DNA of 64,000 nucleotides. It comes from DATKOF01 sp035524795 (GTDB lineage: Bacteria; Pseudomonadota; Gammaproteobacteria; Burkholderiales; SG8-41). The stretch lies in contig DATKOF010000021.1 of NCBI GenBank assembly GCA_035524795.1, positions 12,034 to 76,033 of the forward strand. Direction: 5' to 3'. The stretch's first letter is position 1, and the number at the start of each line of letters is the position of its first letter. The position numbers were made by a program, and so were the translations under genes. The notes below the pieces were generated by a model. That model was not told the DNA's origin, made no database searches, and saw only the letters and a program-made list of their open reading frames with translations. Positions 9,033 through 18,043 of the stretch are shown one piece after another.

Positions 9033-11288
9033 ATGATCGCCCAGGAACTTGAAGTCAGCCTGCACATGGCGTTCATGGAAGCGCGCCAGAAGCGGCATGA
9101 ATTCATCACCGTCGAGCACCTGCTGCTCGCGCTGCTCGACAATCCATCGGCGGCCGAGGTGCTGCGTGCATGCGCGGCCGAGATCGACGACCTGCGCAAG
9201 CAACTGACCGAGTTCGTCGCCGAACATACGCCGATTCTGGGCAACGAGGAATCCGATACCCAGCCGACGCTTGGCTTCCAGCGCGTAATCCAGCGCGCGA
9301 TCCTGCACGTGCAGTCGTCGGGCAAGAAAGAAGTGACCGGCGCCAACGTGCTGGTGGCGATTTTCGGCGAGAAGGATTCGCACGCGGTGTATTTCCTGCA
9401 CCAGAAAGGCGTGACGCGGCTCGATGTCGTCAATTTCATATCGCACGGCATCAGCAAGGTGCCGCAGGCGGCGCCCGGCAAGGGCGAAGCCGAGCCGGAG
9501 GCCGAGCAGGACCAGGCCGCCGGCGGCGCGCTTGAAAACTACACGATCAACTTCAATCAGCTCGCGATCCAGGGCAAGATCGATCCGCTGATCGGGCGCG
9601 AGAAGGAACTCGAGCGCGTGGTGCAGACGTTGTGCCGCCGGCGCAAGAACAATCCGCTGCTGGTCGGCGAGGCCGGCGTCGGCAAGACCGCGATCGCGGA
9701 GGGCTTGGCGCGGCGCATCGTCGAGGGCGACGTGCCGGAAGTGCTGGTCAAAAGCCAGGTCTATGCGCTCGACATGGGCGCGTTGCTGGCCGGCACCAAG
9801 TACCGCGGCGATTTCGAGCAGCGCCTGAAGGCGGTGCTCAAGCAGTTGATCGACAATCCCGCGGCGATCCTGTTCATCGATGAAATCCATACGCTGATCG
9901 GCGCCGGCGCCGCTTCGGGCGGCACGCTCGACGCCTCGAACCTGCTGAAACCGGCGCTGTCGAGCGGGCAGCTCAAATGCATCGGCGCGACGACCTATCA
10001 GGAATACCGCGGCATCTTCGAAAAGGATCACGCGCTGTCGCGCCGCTTCCAGAAGATCGACGTGGCCGAACCGTCGGTGCAGGAAACGGTGTCGATCCTG
10101 CGCGGCCTCAAGTCGCGTTTCGAGGCGCATCACGGCATCAAGTACGCGGCATCGGCGCTGACCTCGGCGGCCGAACTGGCGGCGCGCTACATCAACGACC
10201 GTCATCTGCCCGACAAGGCGATCGACGTGATCGACGAAGCCGGCGCCGCACAGCGCATCCTGCCGAAGTCGAAGCAGAAGAAAGTGATCACCAGGCACGA
10301 GATCGAAGAGATCGTCGCCAAGATCGCGCGTGTGCCGGCGCAGAGCGTGTCGGCGAACGACCGTTCACAGCTGAAGAATCTCGACCGCAACCTGAAAGCG
10401 GTGGTGTTCGGCCAGGACCGCGCGATCGATGCGCTCGCTGCCGCGATCAAGATGGCAAGAAGCGGCCTCGGCAATCCGCAGAAGCCGACCGGCTGTTTTC
10501 TGTTCAGCGGCCCGACCGGTGTCGGCAAGACCGAAGTCGCGCGCCAGCTCGCCTATATCATGGGCGTCGAACTGATCCGCTTCGACATGTCGGAATACAT
10601 GGAACGCCACGCGGTGTCACGGCTGATCGGCGCGCCGCCCGGCTACATCGGTTTCGACCAGGGCGGCCTGCTGACCGAGGCGGTCACCAAGCATCCGTAC
10701 TCGGTGCTGCTGCTCGACGAGATCGAGAAGGCCCACCCCGACGTCTACAACATCCTGTTGCAGGTGATGGACCACGGCACGCTGACCGACAACAACGGGC
10801 GCAAGGCCGATTTCCGCAACGTGATGATCATCATGACCACCAACGCCGGCGCCGCCGAACTGTCGAAAAACACGATCGGATTCACGACGGCGGCGCAGAA
10901 CGGCGATGAAATGGCGGAGATCAAGCGGCAGTTCTCGCCGGAATTCCGCAACCGGCTTGATGCGATCATTTCGTTCGCGCCGCTCGATCGCGAGATCATC
11001 ATGCGCGTGGTCGACAAGTTCCTGATGCAGCTCGAAGAGCAGCTGCAGGAGAAGAAGGTCGAGATCGCGTTTACCCAGGCGCTGAAGGACTTCCTCGCCG
11101 ACAAGGGTTTCGATCCGCAGATGGGCGCGCGGCCGATGGCGCGGCTGATCCAGGACACGATACGCACCGCGCTGGCCGACGAACTGCTGTTCGGGCGGCT
11201 GGCCGGCGGCGGCAGGGTTGCTGTCGATCTCGACGCCGGCGGCAAGGTGCAGCTGACGTTCGTGGAAGAGGAAGCCAGCGTCGCCTGA
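9033..11288 (+). CDS. clpA: ATP-dependent Clp protease ATPase subunit ClpA
   Basis: 751 residues, close to E. coli ClpA (758). It is the hexameric unfoldase that feeds ClpP. N-terminal Clp repeat domain at residues 1-145; an acidic/Gln linker near 150-165; AAA module 1 with Walker A GEAGVGKTA and Walker B LFIDEIH; AAA module 2 with Walker A GPTGVGKTE and Walker B LLLDEIEKAH; C-terminal D2 small domain with FDPQMGARPM. It is translated right after clpS. No clpP in the window. Confidence 0.97.
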   Translation: MIAQELEVSLHMAFMEARQKRHEFITVEHLLLALLDNPSAAEVLRACAAEIDDLRKQLTEFVAEHTPILGNEESDTQPTLGFQRVIQRAILHVQSSGKKEVTGANVLVAIFGEKDSHAVYFLHQKGVTRLDVVNFISHGISKVPQAAPGKGEAEPEAEQDQAAGGALENYTINFNQLAIQGKIDPLIGREKELERVVQTLCRRRKNNPLLVGEAGVGKTAIAEGLARRIVEGDVPEVLVKSQVYALDMGALLAGTKYRGDFEQRLKAVLKQLIDNPAAILFIDEIHTLIGAGAASGGTLDASNLLKPALSSGQLKCIGATTYQEYRGIFEKDHALSRRFQKIDVAEPSVQETVSILRGLKSRFEAHHGIKYAASALTSAAELAARYINDRHLPDKAIDVIDEAGAAQRILPKSKQKKVITRHEIEEIVAKIARVPAQSVSANDRSQLKNLDRNLKAVVFGQDRAIDALAAAIKMARSGLGNPQKPTGCFLFSGPTGVGKTEVARQLAYIMGVELIRFDMSEYMERHAVSRLIGAPPGYIGFDQGGLLTEAVTKHPYSVLLLDEIEKAHPDVYNILLQVMDHGTLTDNNGRKADFRNVMIIMTTNAGAAELSKNTIGFTTAAQNGDEMAEIKRQFSPEFRNRLDAIISFAPLDREIIMRVVDKFLMQLEEQLQEKKVEIAFTQALKDFLADKGFDPQMGARPMARLIQDTIRTALADELLFGRLAGGGRVAVDLDAGGKVQLTFVEEEASVA

Positions 11289-11346
11289 TTTTCCCGCCGT
11301 TTCGCGATGATACCCGCAGCGCTCGCTGCGGAGCGCCGGCGGTTGC

Positions 11347-12453
11347 CTACAGATGCGGGGTGAGTTCGCGCCGCAGAAATTCGTGGAAGTGCAGCATGCC
11401 GTCTTCCATCGGTGACTGGTAGGGGCCGACTTCGTTGCGGCCGCTGCGGTACAACGCGCGGCGTCCATCGGTCATGCGTTCGCAGATTTCCGCGTCTTCC
11501 CGTGCGGTTTCCTCGTACGCCGCCTGTTCAGCCTCAATGAAGCTGCGTTCGAACAGCGCGATGTCCTCGGGATAGTAGAACTCGATCACGTTGGTGCATG
11601 CCTCGGGCCCGCGCGCCACGATGGTGCTGATCACGAGCGCGTGCGGATACCATTCGACCATGATGTTCGGATAGTAGGTGAGCCAGATCGCGCCATGCGG
11701 AGGGTCGCGGCCCTCGTTGTAGCGCAGCAGCGCTTCATGCCATTTCTGATAGACCGGCGTGCCGGGCCGCGCCAGTCCCTTCTTGACGCCGCAGGTCTGC
11801 ACGCTGTGCCAATCGCCGAATTCCCAGCGCAGGTCATCGACCGACACGAAATTGCCGAGGCCGGGGTGGAACGGAACCACGTGGTAGTCTTCAAGATAGA
11901 CCTCGATGAAGGTCTTCCAGTTGCAGGCGTATTGGTCGACCTGCACGCGGTCGAGCATGAACCCGGAAAAGTCGAGTTCGTGCCGCACGCTGAGGCCGGC
12001 GAGGTCACGCGCGATATCGCGTTTGCTGTCGAACAGCATGCCGTTCCAGCTTTGCAGCGGCGTGCACGCGAGATCCAGGCACGGGCTGTCGGGGAAATAC
12101 GGTGCGCCGAGCAGCCTGCCGTCGAGGCCGTAGGTCCAGCGGTGCAGCGGGCAAATGATGTTCTTCGCGTTGCCGCGCCCCTTCAGGATGATGGCCTGCC
12201 GGTGGCGGCAGACGTTGCTGATCAGTTCGGCGCCGCGCTCGTTGCGTATCAATGCCCGCGCATCATCGCGCCAGTCGAGCGCGTAAAAGTCTCCGCGATT
12301 GGGCACCATCAGCTGGTGGCCGACATAGCCGGGGCCCTGCTCGAACAGCAGGCGCTGCTCAAGCGCATGGATTTGCGGATCGAAATACCAGTGAACGGGA
12401 AGTTGCGGGGAAGAGGACGTGCCGAGCACGCGAAAATTTGCCAGATCTGACAT
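11347..12453 (-). CDS. Aromatic ring-hydroxylating oxygenase alpha subunit (Rieske)
   Basis: 368 residues. N-terminal Rieske [2Fe-2S] domain with C82-x-H84 and C101-x2-H104; the C-terminal catalytic domain has the mononuclear-iron motif EVYLEDYHVVPFHPG (Glu/Asp bridge and two His). The family splits molecular oxygen to hydroxylate or demethylate aromatic, alkylamine or similar substrates. The substrate here cannot be inferred. No partner beta subunit, ferredoxin or reductase gene lies nearby, so electrons must come from elsewhere. It is a stand-alone gene between clpA and xseB. Confidence 0.88.
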   Translation of the reverse strand: MSDLANFRVLGTSSSPQLPVHWYFDPQIHALEQRLLFEQGPGYVGHQLMVPNRGDFYALDWRDDARALIRNERGAELISNVCRHRQAIILKGRGNAKNIICPLHRWTYGLDGRLLGAPYFPDSPCLDLACTPLQSWNGMLFDSKRDIARDLAGLSVRHELDFSGFMLDRVQVDQYACNWKTFIEVYLEDYHVVPFHPGLGNFVSVDDLRWEFGDWHSVQTCGVKKGLARPGTPVYQKWHEALLRYNEGRDPPHGAIWLTYYPNIMVEWYPHALVISTIVARGPEACTNVIEFYYPEDIALFERSFIEAEQAAYEETAREDAEICERMTDGRRALYRSGRNEVGPYQSPMEDGMLHFHEFLRRELTPHL

Positions 12454-12716
12454 ACGGACGGGGCTATCTCCAGAAGAATGAAGGGGATCTTCGTCGATGG
12501 CTTCTCGAAAGCATTTTGAAACAGTCCCTTGGTGAAAGAGGGCGCGAGAAAGGGCGGTATTCTCCCTTTAATCACGGTAAAAGGCAATGCATGGCCCCTC
12601 GTGTTACAAAGCCGCCTCGTGGCCGCCGGCACGGCGCTTGTTTCCGCCCGCGGCATTGACCGCAACCTCATGATTGCGTTATCGTTTGACCCTTTTCCGC
12701 AACGGCGGCGATCGCC

Positions 12717-12965
12717 ATGCCCAGGCCGGCCAAATCAGATCGTAATCAAAGCTTTGAAAGCGCGCTTGCCGAGCTGGAGGGCATCGTGACGCGCATGGAA
12801 GGCGGGCAATTGCCGCTCGAGCAGTCGCTGGCTGCCTATAAACGCGGCGCCGAGCTGCTCAAGCTTTGTCAGGCTCAGCTCGCGGACGCGCAGCAGCAGG
12901 TCAAGGTTCTCGAAGCCGGCGCGCTAAAAAATTTCGCCGGCGATGATGACGACGGCAACCGCTGA
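12717..12965 (+). CDS. xseB: Exodeoxyribonuclease VII small subunit
   Basis: 82 residues of XseB, the small subunit of the single-strand exonuclease VII. The pattern SFESALAELEGIVTRMEGGQLPLEQSLAAYKRG is diagnostic. It overlaps the start of ispA by 23 bp, so the two are translationally coupled; xseB-ispA-dxs is a widespread order. The region 12454-12716 upstream holds its promoter and that of the divergent Rieske gene, without an obvious conserved site. Confidence 0.95.
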   Translation: MPRPAKSDRNQSFESALAELEGIVTRMEGGQLPLEQSLAAYKRGAELLKLCQAQLADAQQQVKVLEAGALKNFAGDDDDGNR

Positions 12966-13848
12966 TTTTCTGCATTGGGCAAGCGCCCATCAGCAGCGCG
13001 TCGAAGCCCGGCTGCAGGCGGCGCTGCCGAACGCCGAGCTGGCGCCGCAGCGTCTGCATCAGGCGATGCGTTACGCGGTGCTCGGCGGCGGCAAGCGCGT
13101 GCGCCCGCTGCTGACATTTGCGGCCGGAGAGTTGTGTCAGGCCGATCCTGACCGCCTGGCGGTGGCGGCCAGCGCGGTCGAGCTGATCCATGCCTATTCG
13201 CTGGTTCACGACGACCTGCCGTGCATGGACGACGATGTGCTGCGGCGTGGCAAGCCCGCCTGCCACGTCGAGTTCGACCAAGCGACCGCGCTGCTGGCCG
13301 GCGACGCGTTGCAGAGCCTCGCGTTTCAGTTGGTCGCCGAGTACCGGATCGCCGAGGACGCCGCCGTCCAGATCAGGATGGTGCAGTTGCTGGCGATGGC
13401 GTGCGGCTCGCGCGGCATGGCCGGCGGCCAGGCGATCGATCTGGGCGCGGTCGGCACCCGTCTGACGCTGGCTGAACTCGAATTCATGCATATCCACAAA
13501 ACCGGCGCGCTGATTCGCGCCGCGGTGCTGCTCGGCGCGCATTGTGGGACGGAGTTGCCCGCCCCCCAGATGGGAAAGCTCGATCATTATGCAAAATGCA
13601 TCGGACTCGCGTTCCAGGTGGTCGACGACGTGCTGGACGCCGAGGCGACCACCGCGACGCTGGGCAAGACTGCGGGCAAGGACGCGGTGCGCGACAAGCC
13701 GACCTATGTCAGCGTGCTCGGCGTCGCCGAAGCGCGGAAACTGGCGGATGAACTGCGCCGGGGAGCGCTGGCCGCCCTCGACGCCCAAGGCGCGCGCGCG
13801 CAGCGCCTGCGCGATCTTGCCGATTTCATCCTGGACAGAAAATTTTGA
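12943..13848 (+). CDS. ispA: Farnesyl diphosphate synthase (polyprenyl synthetase family)
   Basis: 301 residues. It condenses IPP with DMAPP and geranyl-PP to farnesyl diphosphate. The first Asp-rich motif is DDLPCMDDD, with a VH and A/Y pattern before it typical of short-chain synthases; the second is DDVLDAEAT, followed by GKTAGKDAVRDKPTY. Start ATG lies inside the end of xseB (an adjacent in-frame ATG at 12946 is equally possible). Its stop overlaps a TTG that could start a longer dxs. Confidence 0.94.
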   Translation: MMTTATADFLHWASAHQQRVEARLQAALPNAELAPQRLHQAMRYAVLGGGKRVRPLLTFAAGELCQADPDRLAVAASAVELIHAYSLVHDDLPCMDDDVLRRGKPACHVEFDQATALLAGDALQSLAFQLVAEYRIAEDAAVQIRMVQLLAMACGSRGMAGGQAIDLGAVGTRLTLAELEFMHIHKTGALIRAAVLLGAHCGTELPAPQMGKLDHYAKCIGLAFQVVDDVLDAEATTATLGKTAGKDAVRDKPTYVSVLGVAEARKLADELRRGALAALDAQGARAQRLRDLADFILDRKF

Positions 13849-13916
13849 CCGCCCGATCGCTGGACGCCGCGGCAGCGCGGTTCCCCGGCATTCCACGTGA
13901 CGGCGCCGGCGACAGC

Positions 13917-15767
13917 ATGTACGAACTGCTTACCACCATCAACGATCCCGCCGACCTGCGCCGGCTCGACCGCCGGCAGTTGCCGCAGCTGGCGGACGAA
14001 CTGCGGCAGTTCCTGATCGAGTCGGTGAGCCAGACCGGCGGCCACCTGTCGTCGAATCTCGGCACCGTCGAACTGACGATCGCGCTGCATTACGTATTCG
14101 ACACGCCGCATGACCGGCTGGTGTGGGACGTCGGCCATCAGACCTATGGCCACAAAATCCTGACCGGCCGCCGCGAGGAAATGCGGCGGCTGCGGATGTG
14201 GGAGGGCATCTCCGGATTTCCACGGCGCGAGGAAAGCGTTTACGACACCTTCGGCACCGCGCATTCGAGCACTTCGATCAGCGCCGCGTTCGGGATGGCG
14301 GTCGCCAGCAGGCTGGCAGGCGTCGAGCGCCGCGTGGTCGCGGTGATCGGCGACGGCGCGATGACTGCCGGCATGGCGTTCGAGGCGCTCAACAATGCCG
14401 GTGCGTCGGACGCCGACCTGCTGGTGATCCTCAATGACAACGACATGTCGATTTCGCCTCCGGTCGGCGCGCTCAACAAATATTTCGCAAAACTGATGTC
14501 GGGACGTTTCTATGCGCGGGCGCGCGGGCTCGGCGAGAAAGTGCTCGGCGATCTGGCGCGCCGCGCCGAAGAGCACGTCAAGGGCATGGTGACGCCGGGC
14601 ACGATGTTCGAGGAATTCGGTTTCAACTACATCGGTCCGATCGACGGCCACGATCTCAACGCGCTGATTCCGACGCTGAAGAACATCAGGGGCCTCCGCG
14701 GGCCGCAGTTCCTGCACGTAGTGACGCGCAAGGGGCAGGGCTACAAGCTTGCCGAGGCCGATCCGGTGCTCTATCACGGCGTATCCAGATTCGACAAAAC
14801 CAACGGTATCGCCAACGGCAAGCCCGCCGGCAAGCCGACCTACACCCAGGTGTTCGGCGACTGGCTGTGCGACATGGCCGGGCGGGACCCGCGGCTGATC
14901 GGCATCACGCCTGCGATGTGCGAGGGATCGGGGATGGTGCGCTTCGCCGAACTTTACCCCGAGCGCTACTTCGATGTCGGCATCGCCGAACAGCATGCGC
15001 TGACGTTCGCCGCCGGGCTCGCCTGCGAAGGCTGCAAGCCGGTGGTCGCGATCTATTCGACGTTCCTGCAGCGCGGTTACGACCAGCTGATCCATGACGT
15101 GATGATCCAGAATCTGCCGGTGGTGTTCGCAATCGACCGCGCCGGACTGGTCGGCGCCGACGGCGCGACGCACAACGGCGGCTTCGACCTTTCCTATCTG
15201 CGCTGTCTGCCCAACATCACGGTGATGGCGCCGGCCGACGAAGACGAATGCCGGCAGATGCTGTACACCGCGTTCCAGATGAACACGCCGGCCGCGGTGC
15301 GCTATCCGCGCGGCGCCGGCCCCGGCGTCGAGGTGCAGCAGGAGATGCGCGCGCTGCCGGTCGGCAGGGGCGAAATCCGCCGCCGCGGCAAAAGTTTCGC
15401 GCTGCTGTCCAGAAAAACCGCGCTGCTCGCGTTCGGCAGCATGCTGAAGCCGGCGCTCGAGGTGGCCGAACGCATCGACGCGACGGTCGCCAACATGCGT
15501 TTCGTCAAGCCGCTGGACGACGCGCTGGTCGCGGAACTTGCCGACAGCCACGATCTGCTGGTGACGCTCGAGGAAAACGCGATACAGGGCGGCGCCGGCA
15601 GCGCGGTGCTCGAATCGCTGCAACGGCAGGGCTTCAAGACGCCGGTGCTGCAGCTGGGGCTGCCCGATCATTTCGTCGATCACGGCGATCCGGCGCTGCA
15701 ACTCGCCAGCTGCGGACTCGACAGCGCCGGCATTCTGGCCGCGATACGGTCGAAGCTCGCTGAGTAG
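13917..15767 (+). CDS. dxs: 1-deoxy-D-xylulose-5-phosphate synthase
   Basis: 616 residues. First enzyme of the MEP isoprenoid pathway: pyruvate plus glyceraldehyde 3-phosphate give DXP, with thiamine diphosphate. Visible are the TPP-binding region (GDGAMTAGMAFEALNNAG...NDNDMS), the HSSTSISAAFGMA loop, the transketolase pyrimidine domain (DVGIAEQHALTFAAG) and the C-terminal domain. The ATG at 13917 gives MYELLTTI followed by DPADLRRL, the betaproteobacterial N-terminus; a TTG at 13845 overlapping the ispA stop would add 24 residues. No strong Shine-Dalgarno supports either. Downstream the gene ends 2 bp before a MITE-like element. Confidence 0.95.
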   Translation: MYELLTTINDPADLRRLDRRQLPQLADELRQFLIESVSQTGGHLSSNLGTVELTIALHYVFDTPHDRLVWDVGHQTYGHKILTGRREEMRRLRMWEGISGFPRREESVYDTFGTAHSSTSISAAFGMAVASRLAGVERRVVAVIGDGAMTAGMAFEALNNAGASDADLLVILNDNDMSISPPVGALNKYFAKLMSGRFYARARGLGEKVLGDLARRAEEHVKGMVTPGTMFEEFGFNYIGPIDGHDLNALIPTLKNIRGLRGPQFLHVVTRKGQGYKLAEADPVLYHGVSRFDKTNGIANGKPAGKPTYTQVFGDWLCDMAGRDPRLIGITPAMCEGSGMVRFAELYPERYFDVGIAEQHALTFAAGLACEGCKPVVAIYSTFLQRGYDQLIHDVMIQNLPVVFAIDRAGLVGADGATHNGGFDLSYLRCLPNITVMAPADEDECRQMLYTAFQMNTPAAVRYPRGAGPGVEVQQEMRALPVGRGEIRRRGKSFALLSRKTALLAFGSMLKPALEVAERIDATVANMRFVKPLDDALVAELADSHDLLVTLEENAIQGGAGSAVLESLQRQGFKTPVLQLGLPDHFVDHGDPALQLASCGLDSAGILAAIRSKLAE

Positions 15768-15768
15768 A

Positions 15769-16040
15769 AGAACCTATCTCAAGATCCCGCGTGGCCGCGG
15801 CGTCGGCGTTCCGGGATGGGATGCACGAAGCGACGCGCAGCGAATGGCCATTCCCTTCGCAAGCGGCGCGACACAGCAGACCGCCCGCAACGCCCCGCCC
15901 CAAAGGGTTTGCACGAAAAATGCCCATCTGCGGCGTTGCGCTCCTCGGCACCGTATCTCGAATACGACCTTCGTCGCGCGCCTTGCATCTGAGCATTTTT
16001 CGTGTAAACGCGGCTCATGGGGGATCTTGAGATAGGTTCT
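15769..16040. mobile_element. MITE-like element with 20-bp terminal inverted repeats
   Basis: 272 bp bounded by a perfect 20-bp inverted repeat: AGAACCTATCTCAAGATCCC at 15769-15788 and its exact complement at 16021-16040. Inside is a second inverted pair of 17 bp with one mismatch around CACGAAAAATGC (15907-15923 and 15993-16009), so the whole can fold into a long double hairpin. No transposase and no convincing reading frame inside, and no clear target duplication. It fills nearly all the space between dxs and folE. A dispersed non-autonomous repeat is the best reading, inferred from structure only. Confidence 0.7.
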
Positions 16041-16086
16041 AGTATACTGGGCGGACTCTCGCAGTCTTTTCACCCCCGTTGCCAAC

Positions 16087-16725
16087 ATGGACAAACCGGT
16101 CGTCATCAGCACGCATGAAGCGGATGAAGTGGTCAGCGCGCATGCCGCGCCGGCGGATCCGCGCGCGATGCAACGCATCGCCGACAACTACCGCGCGATC
16201 CTCGAGGAACTCGGCGAGAATCCGGCGCGCGAGGGGCTGCTGAAAACGCCGGAGCGCGTCGCCAGGGCGATGCAGTTCCTGACGCACGGCTACGCGCTCG
16301 ACCCGGCGGCGATTCTGCGTTCGGCGATGTTCAAGGAAGACTACCGGCAGATGGTGATCGTCAGGGACATCGAAATCTATTCGCTGTGCGAGCATCATCT
16401 GCTGCCGTTCTTCGGCAAGGCGCACGTCGCCTACATACCGGACGGACGCATCGTCGGCCTGTCCAAGATTCCGCGCGTGGTCGACGCGTTCGCGCGCCGG
16501 CTGCAGGTGCAGGAGCGCCTGACCGTCGAAATCCGCAACTGCATCCAGGACACGCTGCAACCGCTCGGCGTCGCGGTGGTGATCGAGGCGCAGCACCTGT
16601 GCATGGTGATGCGCGGCATCCAGAAGCAGCACTCGGTGGCGACGACTTCGGCGTTCACCGGCGAATTCGAGCAGGAACGCACGCGCGCCGAATTCATCCG
16701 GCTGATCGCCAAGAACGGCGGCTAG
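16087..16725 (+). CDS. folE: GTP cyclohydrolase I (FolE, type IA)
   Basis: 212 residues. It converts GTP to 7,8-dihydroneopterin triphosphate, the first step to tetrahydrofolate. Zinc ligands C101, H104 and C172 are in CEHHLLPFFG and AQHLCMVMRG; the GLSKIPRVVDAFARRLQVQERLT stretch is intact. A TATACT at 16043-16048, right next to the MITE-like repeat end, is a possible -10. It is followed 3 bp later by ribA, so two GTP-using cyclohydrolases share one transcript. Confidence 0.96.
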   Translation: MDKPVVISTHEADEVVSAHAAPADPRAMQRIADNYRAILEELGENPAREGLLKTPERVARAMQFLTHGYALDPAAILRSAMFKEDYRQMVIVRDIEIYSLCEHHLLPFFGKAHVAYIPDGRIVGLSKIPRVVDAFARRLQVQERLTVEIRNCIQDTLQPLGVAVVIEAQHLCMVMRGIQKQHSVATTSAFTGEFEQERTRAEFIRLIAKNGG

Positions 16726-16728
16726 GCG

Positions 16729-17382
16729 ATGGCCAACGAACCGCGCAGAATTTCCACCGCAGCGCAGATGCGCCGCAAGTCGGAAACCGAGCTGCCGACG
16801 CGCCACGCCGGCCGTTTCCGGCTCGCCGTCTACAGCGACGACCTCGAGACCACGCTGTGCATCGCGCTGATCAAGGGTGAATTGTGCGCCGACCGGCCGG
16901 CGCTGGTGCGCCTGCATTCGCAGTGCCTGACCGGCGACGTGTTCGGCAGCGCGCGCTGCGATTGCGGCGAGCAGCTCGAGCTCGCGCTGGACCTGATCGA
17001 CCGCGCCGGCAACGGTGTGCTGATCTACATGTTCGACGAAGGGCGCGGCATCGGCCTGCTCAACAAGATCCGCGCTTATGCGCTGCAGGACCAGGGTCAC
17101 GACACGGTCGAAGCCAACCATGCGCTCGGTTTCGCCGCCGACATGCGCGATTACCGGATCGGCGCGCAGATCCTGTCCGATCTCGGCGTGCGGCAGGTGC
17201 GGCTGCTGACCAACAATCCGGACAAGGTGCAGGCGCTGGCCGGGTGCGGGCTGACGGTGACCGAACGCGTGCCGCTCGAAGTGTCGCCGCGGCAGTCCAA
17301 CCGCGCCTACCTGCAGACCAAGCGCGAAAAATTCGGACATCTGCTGTCGCTGGTCGGCGACCGCAAAAAAAATCAGAAGTAG
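16729..17382 (+). CDS. ribA: GTP cyclohydrolase II
   Basis: 217 residues. It opens GTP to the pyrimidine precursor of riboflavin. Zinc ligands C66, C77 and C79 lie in HSQCLTGDVFGSARCDCGEQ; the GTP site YMFDEGRGIGLLNKIRAYALQ and the C-terminal LLTNNPDKVQAL are present. It is a free-standing RibA, not fused to RibB. The N-terminus to about residue 25 is variable in the family. It is coupled to folE and converges with the protease-like gene at 17384. Confidence 0.96.
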   Translation: MANEPRRISTAAQMRRKSETELPTRHAGRFRLAVYSDDLETTLCIALIKGELCADRPALVRLHSQCLTGDVFGSARCDCGEQLELALDLIDRAGNGVLIYMFDEGRGIGLLNKIRAYALQDQGHDTVEANHALGFAADMRDYRIGAQILSDLGVRQVRLLTNNPDKVQALAGCGLTVTERVPLEVSPRQSNRAYLQTKREKFGHLLSLVGDRKKNQK

Positions 17383-17383
17383 T

Positions 17384-18031
17384 TCAGAACCGCTTCGTCA
17401 GCACCATCGTCTCGCCGGAGCGCTGCATTTCCGTCCGGTTCAGGAAACTCATCCCGAGCAGCATGATCGCCAGCCCGTTGCCGGCGTGCACCATGCCGTC
17501 CACGTTGTTGAGCGTGATGTCGCCGACGCGCACTTCGTCGAGCTTGACCTTGTAGCCGAGCGCGCCGCCGTTGGCGGTCGACATCAGTGTTTTCTGGCCG
17601 GCCAGATAATCGATGCCGAGGCGCCTGGCGTCGCTGATGCTCATCGAAACGTAGGTGGCGCCGGTATCGACGAGAAAACGCACCGCGATGCCGTTGATGG
17701 TGCCGTTGGCGAAGAACTGACTTCCGTTCTCCGCGGTCAGCGTGGCGCTCTGGTTGCCGCCCGTCGCGCCGCCGCTCAGGCGCGAGTTCTGTCCCATGCT
17801 GACGGTTTCGCGCCTGCCGCCGGATTCGATGGTGGCGGCATCGCCGCTGACGTCGACCAGTTTGACGCCGGCCGAACTTCCGCCGACCGCAAGCCAGTGC
17901 GGTTTGCCGTTGTCGATCACCAGCAGCGCCTTTTTTCCCATCACGCCGACGACACTGACATCGGCAGCAGCGGCGATTCCGCCGCATAGGAACAGCGCCG
18001 GAATTAACGTAACATAGCGGCACCGCATCAT
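17384..18031 (-). CDS. Exported retropepsin-like aspartic protease (clan AA, TIGR02281 type)
   Basis: 215 residues. The N-terminus MMRCRYVTLIPALFLCGGIAAAA is a signal peptide, so the protein acts in the periplasm. A short N-terminal domain is followed by a single retropepsin half with active-site FLVDTGATYVSMS and the later LLGMSFLNR; such single-domain proteases act as dimers. Substrate unknown. The frame is open for 29 more codons, but GGGAGGA sits just in front of the ATG at 18031. Its start is only 12 bp from the start of the divergent amidotransferase gene. Confidence 0.85.
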   Translation of the reverse strand: MMRCRYVTLIPALFLCGGIAAAADVSVVGVMGKKALLVIDNGKPHWLAVGGSSAGVKLVDVSGDAATIESGGRRETVSMGQNSRLSGGATGGNQSATLTAENGSQFFANGTINGIAVRFLVDTGATYVSMSISDARRLGIDYLAGQKTLMSTANGGALGYKVKLDEVRVGDITLNNVDGMVHAGNGLAIMLLGMSFLNRTEMQRSGETMVLTKRF

Positions 18032-18043
18032 CCGATTCCTCCC

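Noticed and set aside
13704..15701. 665-codon minus-strand frame antisense to ispA and dxs
   Set aside because: His/Arg-rich antisense translation of conserved enzymes, no homology recognised.
15774..16187. Several short frames inside the MITE-like element
   Set aside because: Different lengths on both strands, no ribosome-binding site, explained by palindromic repeat sequence.
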